A stretch of 64,000 nt of DNA from Lacihabitans sp. CCS-44 (GCF_024343735.1 NZ_RJUE01000002.1:275215-339214); one strand, 5' to 3'; numbered from the stretch's first letter, positions 17,067-25,963 are shown. Numbers and translations: made by a program. The notes: generated from the sequence alone by a model not told the origin.

Positions 17067-17534
17067 TTATTTAAGTTCGGCGTGTCCAAACAGTACCGAA
17101 AACTGTTTGCACCAAATCAGTACAAATTTCTGTTTGCTGAGGTCAACTTTATCTGGTATGTCATACATTTTATTGCCGTTTTCTACTTTGTTGCTGAGTT
17201 CTACAAAGTTTGTAACTGATTTGTCATTAGCTATATATATTCTGAGGTCTGGGCCAGCGTCAGATTTTAGACTTTCAAAAACGAGCGTTCTTTTTCCGTC
17301 TTTGGCTTCATATATTTTCGCATTTCCACTTGTAGGATGTGCCCCATTCGCAAACTTTCCCTCCAGCAGCAACTTTTGCCCACTCATGTCCATGCTCATG
17401 TTTTCGGTGGTGGTAGTGTTGCCGTTTTCTGTTGTACTGGGAGCGGTGGCCACCACTGGGTCTATTTCTGCCGATTTGGTACAGCCCAAAAGAACAATGC
17501 AGGCAAAAAGCAACAAAGTTTTCATAATTTTCAA
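17067..17534 (-). CDS. DM13-domain lipoprotein
   Basis: The 155-residue protein carries a lipobox (IVLLGC, Cys18), a Thr/Ser-rich linker and a DM13 domain from about residue 50. The domain shows GKFANGAHPTSGNAKIYE, GPDLRIYIAND and a C-terminal VLIWCKQFSVLFGHAEL with the characteristic Cys. DM13 domains are thought to take part in redox or electron-transfer steps at the cell surface. A good TAnnTTTG element and an operator-like motif lie upstream, which suggests this gene heads the transcript running through barrel, DinB and NRDE. Confidence 0.88.
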   Translation of the reverse strand: MKIMKTLLLFACIVLLGCTKSAEIDPVVATAPSTTENGNTTTTENMSMDMSGQKLLLEGKFANGAHPTSGNAKIYEAKDGKRTLVFESLKSDAGPDLRIYIANDKSVTNFVELSNKVENGNKMYDIPDKVDLSKQKFVLIWCKQFSVLFGHAELK

Positions 17535-17563
17535 TTGTTTTTTTGTTTGAAAAAAATCATAAA

Positions 17564-17610
17564 CAAATGTATGACGATTGACTTAATGCTTTTGTCGGCT
17601 AAAAGACCAA
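17564..17610 (-). promoter_or_regulatory. Promoter and operator-like site upstream of DM13
   Basis: On the minus strand a consensus -7 box TACATTTG lies at 17571-17564. Nineteen bases further upstream, where the -33 element should be, there is no TTG. Instead there is the motif TTTGTCGGCTAAAAGACCAA (17591-17610, written on the plus strand). A 17/20 identical copy is found at the same distance upstream of a similar -7 box before the type III polyketide synthase gene. Confidence 0.6.
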
Positions 17611-17621
17611 TTCAGGTTATT

Positions 17622-18296
17622 TTATGATTCTAAAGCGGCTGTTTTTAATTTTATTTCTTTTCGAGAATAGGTTAGAACGCCCTCGGCTTTCAGGGTGTTC
17701 AACAATGAAGTAACCGTCTGACGGGTGCTACAAATCAAACTTGCTATGTCTTGGTGGGTGAGATAATTAGGAAGTGAAACATAGCCATCAGTATCGGTTT
17801 CGTGGTCTTTGGCGATGTCTTTAAGGAAACTCATAAGCCTGGTTTTGACATCTTTAAACATGATGTTTGAATATCTATTTTCTAGTCTTTTAAACCAAAA
17901 ACCTATCCATTTGGTGTATTTTACGGCTACATCGGGCTTATTTTCGATGAATTTCTCGAAGTCGGCAGCTTTAAAACTACAAAATGTTGCGGTGTCTGAC
18001 AGTACGATGGCGTATTCGTCTTCATTGGATTCTATCAAATCAAGAGACCCAAACAAATCTCCAACTTTCAGAATGTCTTTAACTATTTCGTTACCCTGCT
18101 CGTCAATTCTCACTATTTTGAGACTGCCTTTTTTGAGGGTGAAAACTCGGCCAATGTTTTCTTCTGAAAAAAATATGATGTCACCTTTACGGACTGTTTT
18201 GTAGGCCGCTATGTAGCATATTTCGTTTAAGTCACTGCTGTTGAGATGTTTAAATAGCGAGTGGTTTTGTAGATACCAGTATTGTGAACTATACAA
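17622..18296 (-). CDS. Crp/Fnr-family transcriptional regulator
   Basis: The 224-residue protein has a cyclic-nucleotide-binding-type beta barrel (about residues 20-120, with RKGDIIFFSEENIG and GDLFGSLDLI). A long dimer helix and a winged helix-turn-helix at about 179-212 (HQDIASLICSTRQTVTSLL) follow. The cysteine cluster that binds Fe-S in true FNR is absent, so oxygen sensing through a cluster is unlikely. It lies between the DM13 and YHS genes and is the only regulator in this block, so it may control neighbours. The ligand is unknown. Confidence 0.92.
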   Translation of the reverse strand: MYSSQYWYLQNHSLFKHLNSSDLNEICYIAAYKTVRKGDIIFFSEENIGRVFTLKKGSLKIVRIDEQGNEIVKDILKVGDLFGSLDLIESNEDEYAIVLSDTATFCSFKAADFEKFIENKPDVAVKYTKWIGFWFKRLENRYSNIMFKDVKTRLMSFLKDIAKDHETDTDGYVSLPNYLTHQDIASLICSTRQTVTSLLNTLKAEGVLTYSRKEIKLKTAALES

Positions 18297-18374
18297 AATG
18301 TTATAATTTATAGGTTAGAATTCAATCATATAAAATATACGTATGTATCTTTTAAAAGGTTGTAGGACTTTTAA

Positions 18375-18815
18375 TTATTTCTTTTTCAGCCAATTGATTT
18401 CAGCTTTTTGGTATAATTCTTTCTCGTTTTTGAGCCAATCTTGCAGTGTATCGTTTCTGTTTTTTTTATAAAAAAGGAAAAGTTCATTGTTGTAGATACG
18501 ATAGCTTTTTGGATCAATTGTTACTTTGCTACCATTCAGCCCCATGGCATAAGCACACCAGCCGCCGTATTTCGGAGTGTATTTTTTAGGATTTGTTTTA
18601 AAAATTCTGAGGTTTTCGGCTGAGGAAAATTTAAATTTAACATGTTCATATTCAGCCACAAATTGATTGTTTCCAGGTTTTGGATTATGGTTAAAATAGC
18701 TCACCACGTCGTATCCCTCAGCTACGAAACCATCGCTTATTAGATAGTCGCTTTTAGAAGTGATATTTTGTAAAAATAGCAGACCAATAATTGCTTTTGA
18801 AACTAATACGCTCAT
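18375..18815 (-). CDS. YHS-domain protein
   Basis: The 146-residue protein has a hydrophobic N-terminus that may be an export signal and a YHS-type domain. Visible features are GYDVVSYFNHNPKPGN, then FKFSSAENLRIFKTNPKKYTP, then YGGWCAYAMG with its conserved Gly-Gly-Tyr/Trp-Cys pattern. YHS domains are small and often metal-associated; exported ones recur in redox and copper contexts. It lies 9 bp after the ATP-grasp gene on the same strand, within the YceI-ATP-grasp-YHS run. Confidence 0.82.
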   Translation of the reverse strand: MSVLVSKAIIGLLFLQNITSKSDYLISDGFVAEGYDVVSYFNHNPKPGNNQFVAEYEHVKFKFSSAENLRIFKTNPKKYTPKYGGWCAYAMGLNGSKVTIDPKSYRIYNNELFLFYKKNRNDTLQDWLKNEKELYQKAEINWLKKK

Positions 18816-18824
18816 GATTTTAGC

Positions 18825-19823
18825 TTAATTTAATCTTTCCCAAAGAGTTTTAAATGAGCAGGATACATAGCCAAGGGTGGCATTGTGTTGTGCTATGTCA
18901 CTGAGCCTTTTCCAGTGCCAAGCTACATCTTGGTAGGCTTTAAATAGGCCATATTGTGGGTCAAAGATATGTGCCGCATCGGCATTTACACCGTTTAGTT
19001 CGAGTACTTTTATGTTTTTGGCCTCGTACAAATCAGCGATTGACTTTACTTTTAGGTCGAATCTGCCATAATTAAAACCTTCGAAGTTCTTCAGGATTTT
19101 GTCCATGACTGCGGCTGTTTTCGTTTTATCTATTTCTGTGGCGTTTCTGAAAACGGTGCCTCTACAGTGGTTTCCAATTTTTTCTATAACCTGTAGTTCA
19201 TCCTTTGCGAGTATTTTGGCCCAGTCAGTTTTTACATTTTTTTGGATGTCTTTCCAAATCATCTCTGCCCTCGGATTTTTCCTTAAAATGCTCTCTATAT
19301 TCTCTTTCCCATTGCCTATTACAGTCAGAAACTCCTTTTTGGTGATAGAACTCACCAGACCTTTTGGTTCGTTGGGCATTTGTGAATACAACACTGCCAG
19401 CTCTATCGGATAATCTATGAATTCTTGAATTACAAAATCTTTGCCTATATTTTGAAAATAAATCAAGAGTTCGGTTTCTTCAGAAATAATGCTTACGTCT
19501 TTGCCTCTTTGGTCAGTCAAAGGCTTCGCTATAAATGGATATTCTAGACCTAAAGTTTGAATTTTTTCTAGAATTTCAAAGAATTCTTGGGTGCTGTTAA
19601 CGTACAAACTTTGAGGTAAAAATTCACTAGGAATTTTTGAGAGAATCTCCTTTTTGTTTTCATCGAAAAATCCACCGTTTCGCAACGATGGATTTACGAT
19701 GGAGGGAAACGTGAGGCTGCAGTTTTTGAGGCTTAAGTGCAGATAATAAGGAAGTAATGGAAAGTAAAAAACTTTCCATGGCCAAAATTCAAACTTAAAT
19801 ATTTTGAGAAAAAACAGTTTCAC
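18825..19823 (-). CDS. ATP-grasp family protein, D-Ala-D-Ala-ligase-like
   Basis: The 332-residue protein shows ATP-grasp features: a Lys in PFIAKPLTDQRGKDVSII, the hinge FVIQEFIDYPIELAVLY, and a metal-binding end GRFDLKV followed by KVLELNGVNADAAHIFDP with the E-x-N pair. These enzymes join an acid to an amine or similar group through an acyl phosphate. The substrate is unknown; it is not the housekeeping Ddl. The N-terminus (about 35 residues) is unusually aromatic and hydrophobic and may contact the membrane. It sits between YceI and YHS. Confidence 0.8.
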   Translation of the reverse strand: MKLFFLKIFKFEFWPWKVFYFPLLPYYLHLSLKNCSLTFPSIVNPSLRNGGFFDENKKEILSKIPSEFLPQSLYVNSTQEFFEILEKIQTLGLEYPFIAKPLTDQRGKDVSIISEETELLIYFQNIGKDFVIQEFIDYPIELAVLYSQMPNEPKGLVSSITKKEFLTVIGNGKENIESILRKNPRAEMIWKDIQKNVKTDWAKILAKDELQVIEKIGNHCRGTVFRNATEIDKTKTAAVMDKILKNFEGFNYGRFDLKVKSIADLYEAKNIKVLELNGVNADAAHIFDPQYGLFKAYQDVAWHWKRLSDIAQHNATLGYVSCSFKTLWERLN

Positions 19824-19840
19824 TTTATGGAGAAATGGTT

Positions 19841-20368
19841 TTAGTTTTTGGTTAAATTAAGCAAAATACTCACCTTTACGTTGTTGCTCATGCCCGGTGT
19901 GTCTCCCCCAAATTTAAAGTCTTGGCGGTCAATCGTAAAATCAGCTTTAAGGACACCTTTACCAGCGTCTTCGTTAAAAGTAAAGGGTATTTTAAGGTTT
20001 TTGGAGGAGTTCTTTATAGTTATTTTAAACACGCCTATGTATTTGTTATCGGCAATTTTTTGAGTAGAAACGCTGCTCATACTTATAACAGGAAAAAGCT
20101 CTGGCTGGAAAAACTCTTCCTTTTCTTTGAGATGCTTGTCTCTAAGGCTATTGGTGGTGTTAATGGTTTTGGAGTCAATGGTTGCCGAGAGAGTCACAGG
20201 CTCATTATTGGTAAATTTTAGATTTGTTTTCATGCCTTTTAGTGTGCCGTCAACATTAACCCCCAACATTTTTATCTTAAAAGCAACACTGCTGGTTGTA
20301 GGTTGCCAATTTTGAGCAAAGCTTAAATGGCTGACCAAGAGAAGGATGTAAAGGCTGTATTTTTTCAT
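19841..20368 (-). CDS. YceI-family secreted lipid-binding protein
   Basis: The 175-residue protein has a signal peptide (MKKYSLYILLLVSHLSFAQ) and a YceI lipocalin-like domain. Typical segments are STTSSVAFKIKMLGVNVDGTLKG and FTIDRQDFKFGGDTPGMSNNVKV. YceI proteins bind polyisoprenoids or isoprenoid quinones in the periplasm. The gene lies just downstream of the polyketide synthase-prenyltransferase cluster on the same strand (72 bp gap). A role in carrying or binding that cluster's prenylated product is an attractive inference. Confidence 0.92.
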   Translation of the reverse strand: MKKYSLYILLLVSHLSFAQNWQPTTSSVAFKIKMLGVNVDGTLKGMKTNLKFTNNEPVTLSATIDSKTINTTNSLRDKHLKEKEEFFQPELFPVISMSSVSTQKIADNKYIGVFKITIKNSSKNLKIPFTFNEDAGKGVLKADFTIDRQDFKFGGDTPGMSNNVKVSILLNLTKN

Positions 20369-20440
20369 TTTATTTTTTTACAAAGGTGTTGATAATAGCA
20401 GTTTGTGAATGTCGGATGGCTTACTTTTAGAAAAAAATAT

Positions 20441-21571
20441 TTAGGAATCTGTCAAAATATCCTTTCCGTGCGTGTTTTTGATAATCAATTGCAATAAACT
20501 TGGGCTTAGTTTCAAGCTTCTGATTAGGAGGTCTGTCATTATCGGATTTCCGAAAAGTCTTTGAACTGTTCTACCAATCAGCAGTCTGGTGGCAAAGTTA
20601 TCGTTCCATTTTTTAGGATAAATTTCTTCTAAATCTCCTTCGGATTCCAAAAGATTATGTAAAAGATAGGCTCCATGGAAAGCCATGCTCATGCCATTGC
20701 CACATAGCGGAGCTATCATGCCCGAGGCATCGCCAATGAGCGGTATTTGGTTTTCGAACTGCCCTTTTCTTTCAAAACTTATTTGAGAAATAACCTCGGG
20801 CTGCGGCCAGATTTTTTCAGATTTTTTGAATATTTCTGCCAAATGCGGATTTTTAGAAAGTATGTTTTTCTCCATAATCTCTATGCTATTTTGACTTTTC
20901 TTGAGGTTGGCTTTGGTGGTCATGTAGCACAGGCAATACAAGTCATCTTCTATGGCCGAAATACCGCAATAGCCGTCTGAGAAGTTATGGAGGGCTATTT
21001 TGTCTTTAGGAAAATCAGTTTTGATATGGTATTTAATGCCGACATATTGGTTAAGTGAGGTTCTGTTTCTGTTTATAAAAGGCCGTTTCCATTCCACATC
21101 AAGGTTGGATCTTTTCCCAAAACTTCCCACCGCCGTTTTACTCTGAAAAACTCCATTTTCTGTAAGAATCTCAAAACTATTTTCGGTCTTTTTGATGTCA
21201 TTTACTTTGGTATTTTCAAGAATGACGACACCCAGTTTTTGGGCAATTTGAGCCAATTCAAAATCTAGTTTGTAACGACTTATTCCAAATCCGCCGAGGT
21301 CTAGTTTGGATTCTAAAGAAGTACCAGAAGGAGAAGTGACTTGTAGTTTTTTTATAATAGGAAGTTGCATTTGACTCAATGGCAATCCCAAGCTTTCGAG
21401 AAAATCCCAGGATTCGAGACTGACATATTCGCCACAAACCCTATGAAAAGGATAAGTATTTTTCTCAAACAAAACCACCGATTTACCCGCTTTTGCTTGG
21501 AGAATGGCTAGGCTTAATCCTGCCAATCCGCCGCCCGTAATAGCAATATCGTAGTTTTTTTTGGATTTCAT
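20441..21571 (-). CDS. FAD-dependent oxidoreductase of the phenolic-lipid cluster
   Basis: The 376-residue flavoprotein has the dinucleotide motif GGGLAG at residues 13-18 and the second FAD motif GDASGMIAPLCGNGMSMAF near residue 277. These are as in geranylgeranyl-reductase-like and aromatic hydroxylase enzymes. It overlaps the methyltransferase gene by 4 bp (ATGA type), forming the last gene of the UbiA-PKS-methyltransferase-oxidoreductase run. In Streptomyces srsABC a flavin hydroxylase converts alkylresorcinols to quinones; a similar step is inferred here. Confidence 0.88.
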   Translation of the reverse strand: MKSKKNYDIAITGGGLAGLSLAILQAKAGKSVVLFEKNTYPFHRVCGEYVSLESWDFLESLGLPLSQMQLPIIKKLQVTSPSGTSLESKLDLGGFGISRYKLDFELAQIAQKLGVVILENTKVNDIKKTENSFEILTENGVFQSKTAVGSFGKRSNLDVEWKRPFINRNRTSLNQYVGIKYHIKTDFPKDKIALHNFSDGYCGISAIEDDLYCLCYMTTKANLKKSQNSIEIMEKNILSKNPHLAEIFKKSEKIWPQPEVISQISFERKGQFENQIPLIGDASGMIAPLCGNGMSMAFHGAYLLHNLLESEGDLEEIYPKKWNDNFATRLLIGRTVQRLFGNPIMTDLLIRSLKLSPSLLQLIIKNTHGKDILTDS

Positions 21572-22230
21572 TTCCGCACCACAATTAGATGTCTAAATGC
21601 CCAACACCAAGTGATTTGGTAATTCTCGATACCTGCTTTTTCGAGCATAATTACCCATTCTTTTTTTGTAAAGCCACGTTGAACACTCAAAGGAGCGTCA
21701 TTTTTTACAAGGTAGGATTTGGAAAAAAGCTTTGTGAGGAATTTTATGGAAAAATAAGCCAATCTATGTCGGTGCAAGTCCCCAATGAAAAAGCCTTTTT
21801 TGGAGTTTTGGTTTATCCAAATGAGCATTTCTACAACTGAGTTATCATCAAAATGATGGCAAAATAAGGAGTTGAAAATCAGGTCGTAAGGTCTTTCAGG
21901 TAAATGTTTTTTGTAGTCTTCTTTTATCCATTTTATGCCCGAGTCAAGGGATTGGCTATAGTTTACACAAACCTCTTTGATGTCTAATCCGGCATAATCA
22001 TTTTCGGGAAAATGCTTTTTCAGCATCATTAAATTATCTCCGCCTCCTGAGCCGATTTCTAGTATTTTATGGCTTTCTTTTTCGAATTTTCTGAGCCCCT
22101 TTTTGATTACATCATGACCTCCCAAATATGTATTTATAAATTTGAGTTCCTTTAGATTTTGAATCAAATCAGCTTCCGGAATTTCGTCTGCGTCGAGCAG
22201 CTCTTTTTGATAGCTTTTTGTCATAAACAC
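21568..22230 (-). CDS. Class I SAM-dependent methyltransferase of the phenolic-lipid cluster
   Basis: The 220-residue protein shows the SAM-binding motif ILEIGSGGGDNLMML and a later DLIFNSLFCHHF acidic/aromatic segment. C-terminal sequences such as GFTKKEWVIMLEKAG are typical of small-molecule methyltransferases. It overlaps the synthase gene by 10 bp upstream and the flavoprotein gene by 4 bp downstream, so all three are translationally coupled. The probable substrate is the phenolic or quinone ring made by the synthase. Confidence 0.88.
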   Translation of the reverse strand: MFMTKSYQKELLDADEIPEADLIQNLKELKFINTYLGGHDVIKKGLRKFEKESHKILEIGSGGGDNLMMLKKHFPENDYAGLDIKEVCVNYSQSLDSGIKWIKEDYKKHLPERPYDLIFNSLFCHHFDDNSVVEMLIWINQNSKKGFFIGDLHRHRLAYFSIKFLTKLFSKSYLVKNDAPLSVQRGFTKKEWVIMLEKAGIENYQITWCWAFRHLIVVRK

Positions 22231-23291
22231 TTTAATATTAAACTTTCCATGGTTATTCCTGGGCCAAAACCTGCCACAAAAGTGCAGCCAGATTTGTCTT
22301 TTTTTATTTTTTCAAGAATAAAAAGCAAAGTACAAGACGACATATTTCCGTAGTTTTTCAGTACTTCATAAGACTCAGAAATTGCCTCTGAATCAATACC
22401 CAAAGATTTGGCCGTCACATCCAATATTTTTCTCCCTCCGGGATGAATCGCCCAGTTTTGGATGTCGTTCTTCTTAAAACTGCATTTTTTTAAACTCGTT
22501 TCCACAAATTCAGCTATGTTGTCTTCTATAAGCGTTGGCACTTCTTGTTTAAGGCTCATCAAAAAACCATGCGAGCTAATATGCCAACCCATACTTTCTT
22601 GGTTTTCGAGGAAAAGTTTAGAGTAAAATCCTTCCAGCTGCATTCCTGTTTCAGAGTTTTCTACTAAACAGCAGGCTGCTCCGTCGCCAAACAATAAATT
22701 GGAGGTGATAAAATCGAGTTTGTTTTCTTTCTGGAAATGTAGCGTACAAAGTTCTACCAAAACTATCAAAACTTTGGCTTTTGAGTCACTTTTGCAAATG
22801 GCATCAGCCTGTTTTAGAGCGTGAATGGCCGCATAACAACCCATGAAATTTACGGAAGTTCGGTGAATTTCCGTGGAGATTTGTAGTGCTTGAACCAACT
22901 CCACATCTAAACCTGGAGCCGACATGCCAGTGCAAGAAACACTTATCAAATGCGTGATTCCTTCTGGTAATTTCGGAGTTCCAAACGTGTTTTCAACGGC
23001 TTTTATTGCTAAAGGAAGAGCAGTTTCTTGGTATTTCGCCATTCGTTTTTCTATACTCGGAAATGGCTCCAGATTTTCGTTTTTTGAGAAAAAAGTCCTT
23101 TCTGAGGCATCACAACTGTAGTCTGGAATGACTGAATACCGTGTTTCTATTCCTGAGCGAGCGTACATTAGACCCATTTTTCGTTTGTCTGTTGGGCTAC
23201 CATCGTTCATTCTGAGCATAAACTGTTGTATCGACGATTGCTCGTTTTTGTGTGAAGGTACGGCCGTACCGATGTGAGTTATACTGCTCAT
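22221..23291 (-). CDS. Type III polyketide synthase (chalcone/alkylresorcinol synthase family)
   Basis: The 356-residue protein carries the full catalytic triad of chalcone-synthase-like enzymes: Cys120 in SVSCTGMSAPGLD, His283 in WAIHPGGRK, and Asn316 in YGNMSSC. Such enzymes condense an acyl-CoA starter with malonyl-CoA units to form resorcinols, pyrones or phloroglucinols. With a methyltransferase, flavoprotein and prenyltransferase alongside, the likely product is a modified long-chain phenolic lipid or quinone. An operator-like motif shared with the DM13 promoter lies 41 bp upstream of the start. Confidence 0.94.
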   Translation of the reverse strand: MSSITHIGTAVPSHKNEQSSIQQFMLRMNDGSPTDKRKMGLMYARSGIETRYSVIPDYSCDASERTFFSKNENLEPFPSIEKRMAKYQETALPLAIKAVENTFGTPKLPEGITHLISVSCTGMSAPGLDVELVQALQISTEIHRTSVNFMGCYAAIHALKQADAICKSDSKAKVLIVLVELCTLHFQKENKLDFITSNLLFGDGAACCLVENSETGMQLEGFYSKLFLENQESMGWHISSHGFLMSLKQEVPTLIEDNIAEFVETSLKKCSFKKNDIQNWAIHPGGRKILDVTAKSLGIDSEAISESYEVLKNYGNMSSCTLLFILEKIKKDKSGCTFVAGFGPGITMESLILKCL

Positions 23292-23305
23292 TTAAAGTTT
23301 TTTGC

Positions 23306-23351
23306 GAAATTTAAAATTTTGAATAAAATAGTTTGTCGGTCAAAAGACAAA
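23306..23351 (-). promoter_or_regulatory. Promoter and operator-like site upstream of the polyketide synthase
   Basis: On the minus strand a -7-like box TAAATTTC lies at 23313-23306. The perfect inverted repeat TTTGTC-N8-GACAAA (23332-23351) sits 18 bases upstream of it. Sequence and spacing match the site before DM13, which suggests one regulator controls both units. Confidence 0.55.
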
Positions 23352-23377
23352 CACTCAAAATGGACATTTGTTTATAC

Positions 23378-24247
23378 CTATAATATCATTGTCAGAAAAC
23401 AAATATTCAGCAGCACAGAGGCCAAAAGGTTGAGTATCATCGTGTATTTGAAATTCGCCATTGTCTGGTCTTTCCAAACTTTCAGAAACCACCAATTCAT
23501 AAATATGGCTATGGGTAAACTGAAGGCAAGGAAACGAATAAAATCCTTTTGTTCGAGAAAAAAGAATGCACTGAAAATAGCCGTGGCAAAAAAGGACATA
23601 CAGAAAACAAAAGTGCCTCGAATTCCGAGGAGAATGCTCATCGTTTGGTCACCATTTTTGCTATCTTCCTCGTGTTGATATACTTGCGTGATGGGATACA
23701 CCGCCCAAAGTATCAAAGCCGAAAACAATGAACCTAACCAAAGTGGAGCGTTGGCAGTGTTTTTTGCTTCAAAAAAATCCTGGATGGCCATGTTTTGTCC
23801 AAAAGTATAGACCATCATAAAAACCAAAGCTCCTTGAAATAGACCCACTATAAGCCAGCTTAATACGGCGAATTTTTTCAATCGGAAGCTTGGGTGGCTG
23901 TACAAACGACTCACCGCTACATAGAAAAGAACCAAAATTCCGAACCAAGTACCTACCAAAATAATGGATAAAATAACGCCCACGGCGTCAAAGAGATTGG
24001 CCGCATACCAGAGGTTTATGTCTACTTTTGGCGGATTTTTAAGTCCACCGATACTGCCTTCGTCTTTATCAAAATAGCTATTGAAGGCGTTTGAAGCAGG
24101 ATAAATAAAGATATGTAGGATTACAAAGATCCAGAAGTTATTTACAAAATCAGATTCGACTTGTTGGCTGATGGCCAGCCAGTAAATGGGCATCAGAAAC
24201 AACGAAAACGGGAACCTAAGGTGTAAGAAAATATCTTTTTTGGTCAT
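23378..24247 (-). CDS. UbiA-family prenyltransferase
   Basis: The 289-residue membrane protein has about eight membrane segments and two aspartate-rich motifs: NAFNSYFDKDEG in the first third and EDSKNGDQTMSILLG in the second. These are the prenyl-diphosphate and magnesium sites of UbiA enzymes. UbiA members attach an isoprenoid chain to an aromatic ring in the membrane. It is the first gene of the run with the polyketide synthase (86-bp gap), so the ring produced by that enzyme is the likely acceptor. It could instead belong to an unrelated quinone route. Confidence 0.88.
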   Translation of the reverse strand: MTKKDIFLHLRFPFSLFLMPIYWLAISQQVESDFVNNFWIFVILHIFIYPASNAFNSYFDKDEGSIGGLKNPPKVDINLWYAANLFDAVGVILSIILVGTWFGILVLFYVAVSRLYSHPSFRLKKFAVLSWLIVGLFQGALVFMMVYTFGQNMAIQDFFEAKNTANAPLWLGSLFSALILWAVYPITQVYQHEEDSKNGDQTMSILLGIRGTFVFCMSFFATAIFSAFFFLEQKDFIRFLAFSLPIAIFMNWWFLKVWKDQTMANFKYTMILNLLASVLLNICFLTMIL

Positions 24248-24406
24248 GCAAGGCGGTATTTCGAAGTAATTTAGGAAGATATACGGTGATATGGTGTGGT
24301 TGGTTTCAAATTATTCAATTTTGTTGTTGCACTTCTTGCAAATAATATTTTGAAATTCGTAAATAAGGCTTTACATTTAGAATATTCAACCATTAAATAT
24401 AAAATA

Positions 24407-25963
24407 ATGAGCTTCAGTAGACGAAGTTTTGTCAAAACTTTAGGTGTAAGTACTATAGGTCTGAGTGCTTTACCAATTTTAAATAGTTTTCGTTTTCCAG
24501 CAGAAAAGTTTTTGAGAAAAAGTCCTGAATCTCAAGGCGTTTCGTCGGAATCTATATTGAATTTCTTAGCCGCCGTTAGAAAGTCAGGCATAGAATGGCA
24601 TAGTTTTATGTTGCTAAGGCATGGCAATGTGGTAGCAGAAGCTTGGTGGAAACCCTTTGAGGTAGATTATAAGCACACACTTTACTCGCTTTCAAAAAGT
24701 TTCACGAGTTCGGCCATCGGTTTTTTGGTGGACGAGGGAAAGGTTTCTGTAAACGACAAAGTCATTTCTTTTTTTCCTAACGATTTGCCTGCAGAAATAT
24801 CCGCAAATCTAAAAGCAATGACTATTAAGCATTTGCTGACCATGAATACAGGTCACAAAACAGACACTATGCCTGTACTTAGACAAAAAGAACCTCAAAC
24901 TTGGGTAAAAAGCTTTTTGCAGCATCCAGTGGTTTTTGAGCCAAGTACTCATTTTTTATACAACACTGGTGCCACGTATATGTTGGGTGCAATTTTGCAC
25001 AAAGTCACTGGAAAAACCCTTGAAGAATACCTCAAAGCTAGACTTTTTGTGCCATTGGGTATCGAAAATTATGACTGGGAAAAGTCTCCGGAAGGTCTTA
25101 ATACAGCAGGATTTGGCTTACGTGTGGGCACCGAAGATATTGCAAAATTTGGACAATTATATTTACAAAAGGGCAAATGGAATGGGAAACAGCTGATTTC
25201 TGAAAAATGGATAGAAGAAGCTACAAGTAAACAAACGACTTCGCAAGCTGGAGACAATGACTGGTCACAAGGCTATGGATATCAGTTTTGGCGTTGTAAG
25301 CCAGGTTTTTATAGGGGCGATGGTGCTTATGGGCAGTTTTGTATGGTCATACCTGAGCAGGATGCTGTTTTGGTAATGACAAGCGAAAGCTTTGATTTGC
25401 AAAAATCTATGAATATTGCTTACGAAAATCTTTTGCCAGGTTTCTTGAAGGATGCTTTGCCTGAAAATCCAGAACTTTTGAAGAAGCTAAAAAACGAAAT
25501 TCAAACATTGAGCTTACCAGTTACGAAGTCTAAAACGTTTTCTCCTTTGATGGCCAAGTATTCTGACAAGCGATTTAAGATGGATAAAAACCCCTATGGC
25601 ATATCTGAAATGGGTTTTGGATTATTTCCTGATGCAGGAGTTGTTCGTTTTTTTGATAATAAGGAAATCAAGAAAATGGGCTTTGGTTGGGAAAAATGGC
25701 AAGTAAACAAAAACGGTGTTGTAAATCGTTTCCCGATACCTTATCGCACCCAATCAACCTCGAAAATTGCTGCCACAGCAACATGGCTGAACGACAATAC
25801 TCTACAAATCAATATGAAGTTTGTTGAAGCCGTCCATGGCGACAAGATGACCGTCGTTTTTGAAGGAGACAAAGTAACAATAAACCTACTCAGCAGTATT
25901 TCTGAAAATGCAAAAAATACGCCGGAAACACGAGTTGTAATGACAGGTGTAATGGTGGGATGA
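24407..25963 (+). CDS. Tat-exported serine hydrolase (beta-lactamase / class C type)
   Basis: The ATG at 24407 gives a 518-residue protein with a twin-arginine signal (SRRSFVK at residues 4-10, then a hydrophobic stretch to about 28). The S-x-x-K nucleophile motif is at S94-K97 (YSLSKS), and a Y-x-N motif (FLYNTGATY) follows near residue 180. These are typical of the esterase/penicillin-binding-protein-like family (PF00144). An upstream in-frame ATG at 24296 would hide the Tat signal and is unlikely. Substrates range from esters to D-amino peptides, so the function is open. Confidence 0.88.
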   Translation: MSFSRRSFVKTLGVSTIGLSALPILNSFRFPAEKFLRKSPESQGVSSESILNFLAAVRKSGIEWHSFMLLRHGNVVAEAWWKPFEVDYKHTLYSLSKSFTSSAIGFLVDEGKVSVNDKVISFFPNDLPAEISANLKAMTIKHLLTMNTGHKTDTMPVLRQKEPQTWVKSFLQHPVVFEPSTHFLYNTGATYMLGAILHKVTGKTLEEYLKARLFVPLGIENYDWEKSPEGLNTAGFGLRVGTEDIAKFGQLYLQKGKWNGKQLISEKWIEEATSKQTTSQAGDNDWSQGYGYQFWRCKPGFYRGDGAYGQFCMVIPEQDAVLVMTSESFDLQKSMNIAYENLLPGFLKDALPENPELLKKLKNEIQTLSLPVTKSKTFSPLMAKYSDKRFKMDKNPYGISEMGFGLFPDAGVVRFFDNKEIKKMGFGWEKWQVNKNGVVNRFPIPYRTQSTSKIAATATWLNDNTLQINMKFVEAVHGDKMTVVFEGDKVTINLLSSISENAKNTPETRVVMTGVMVG

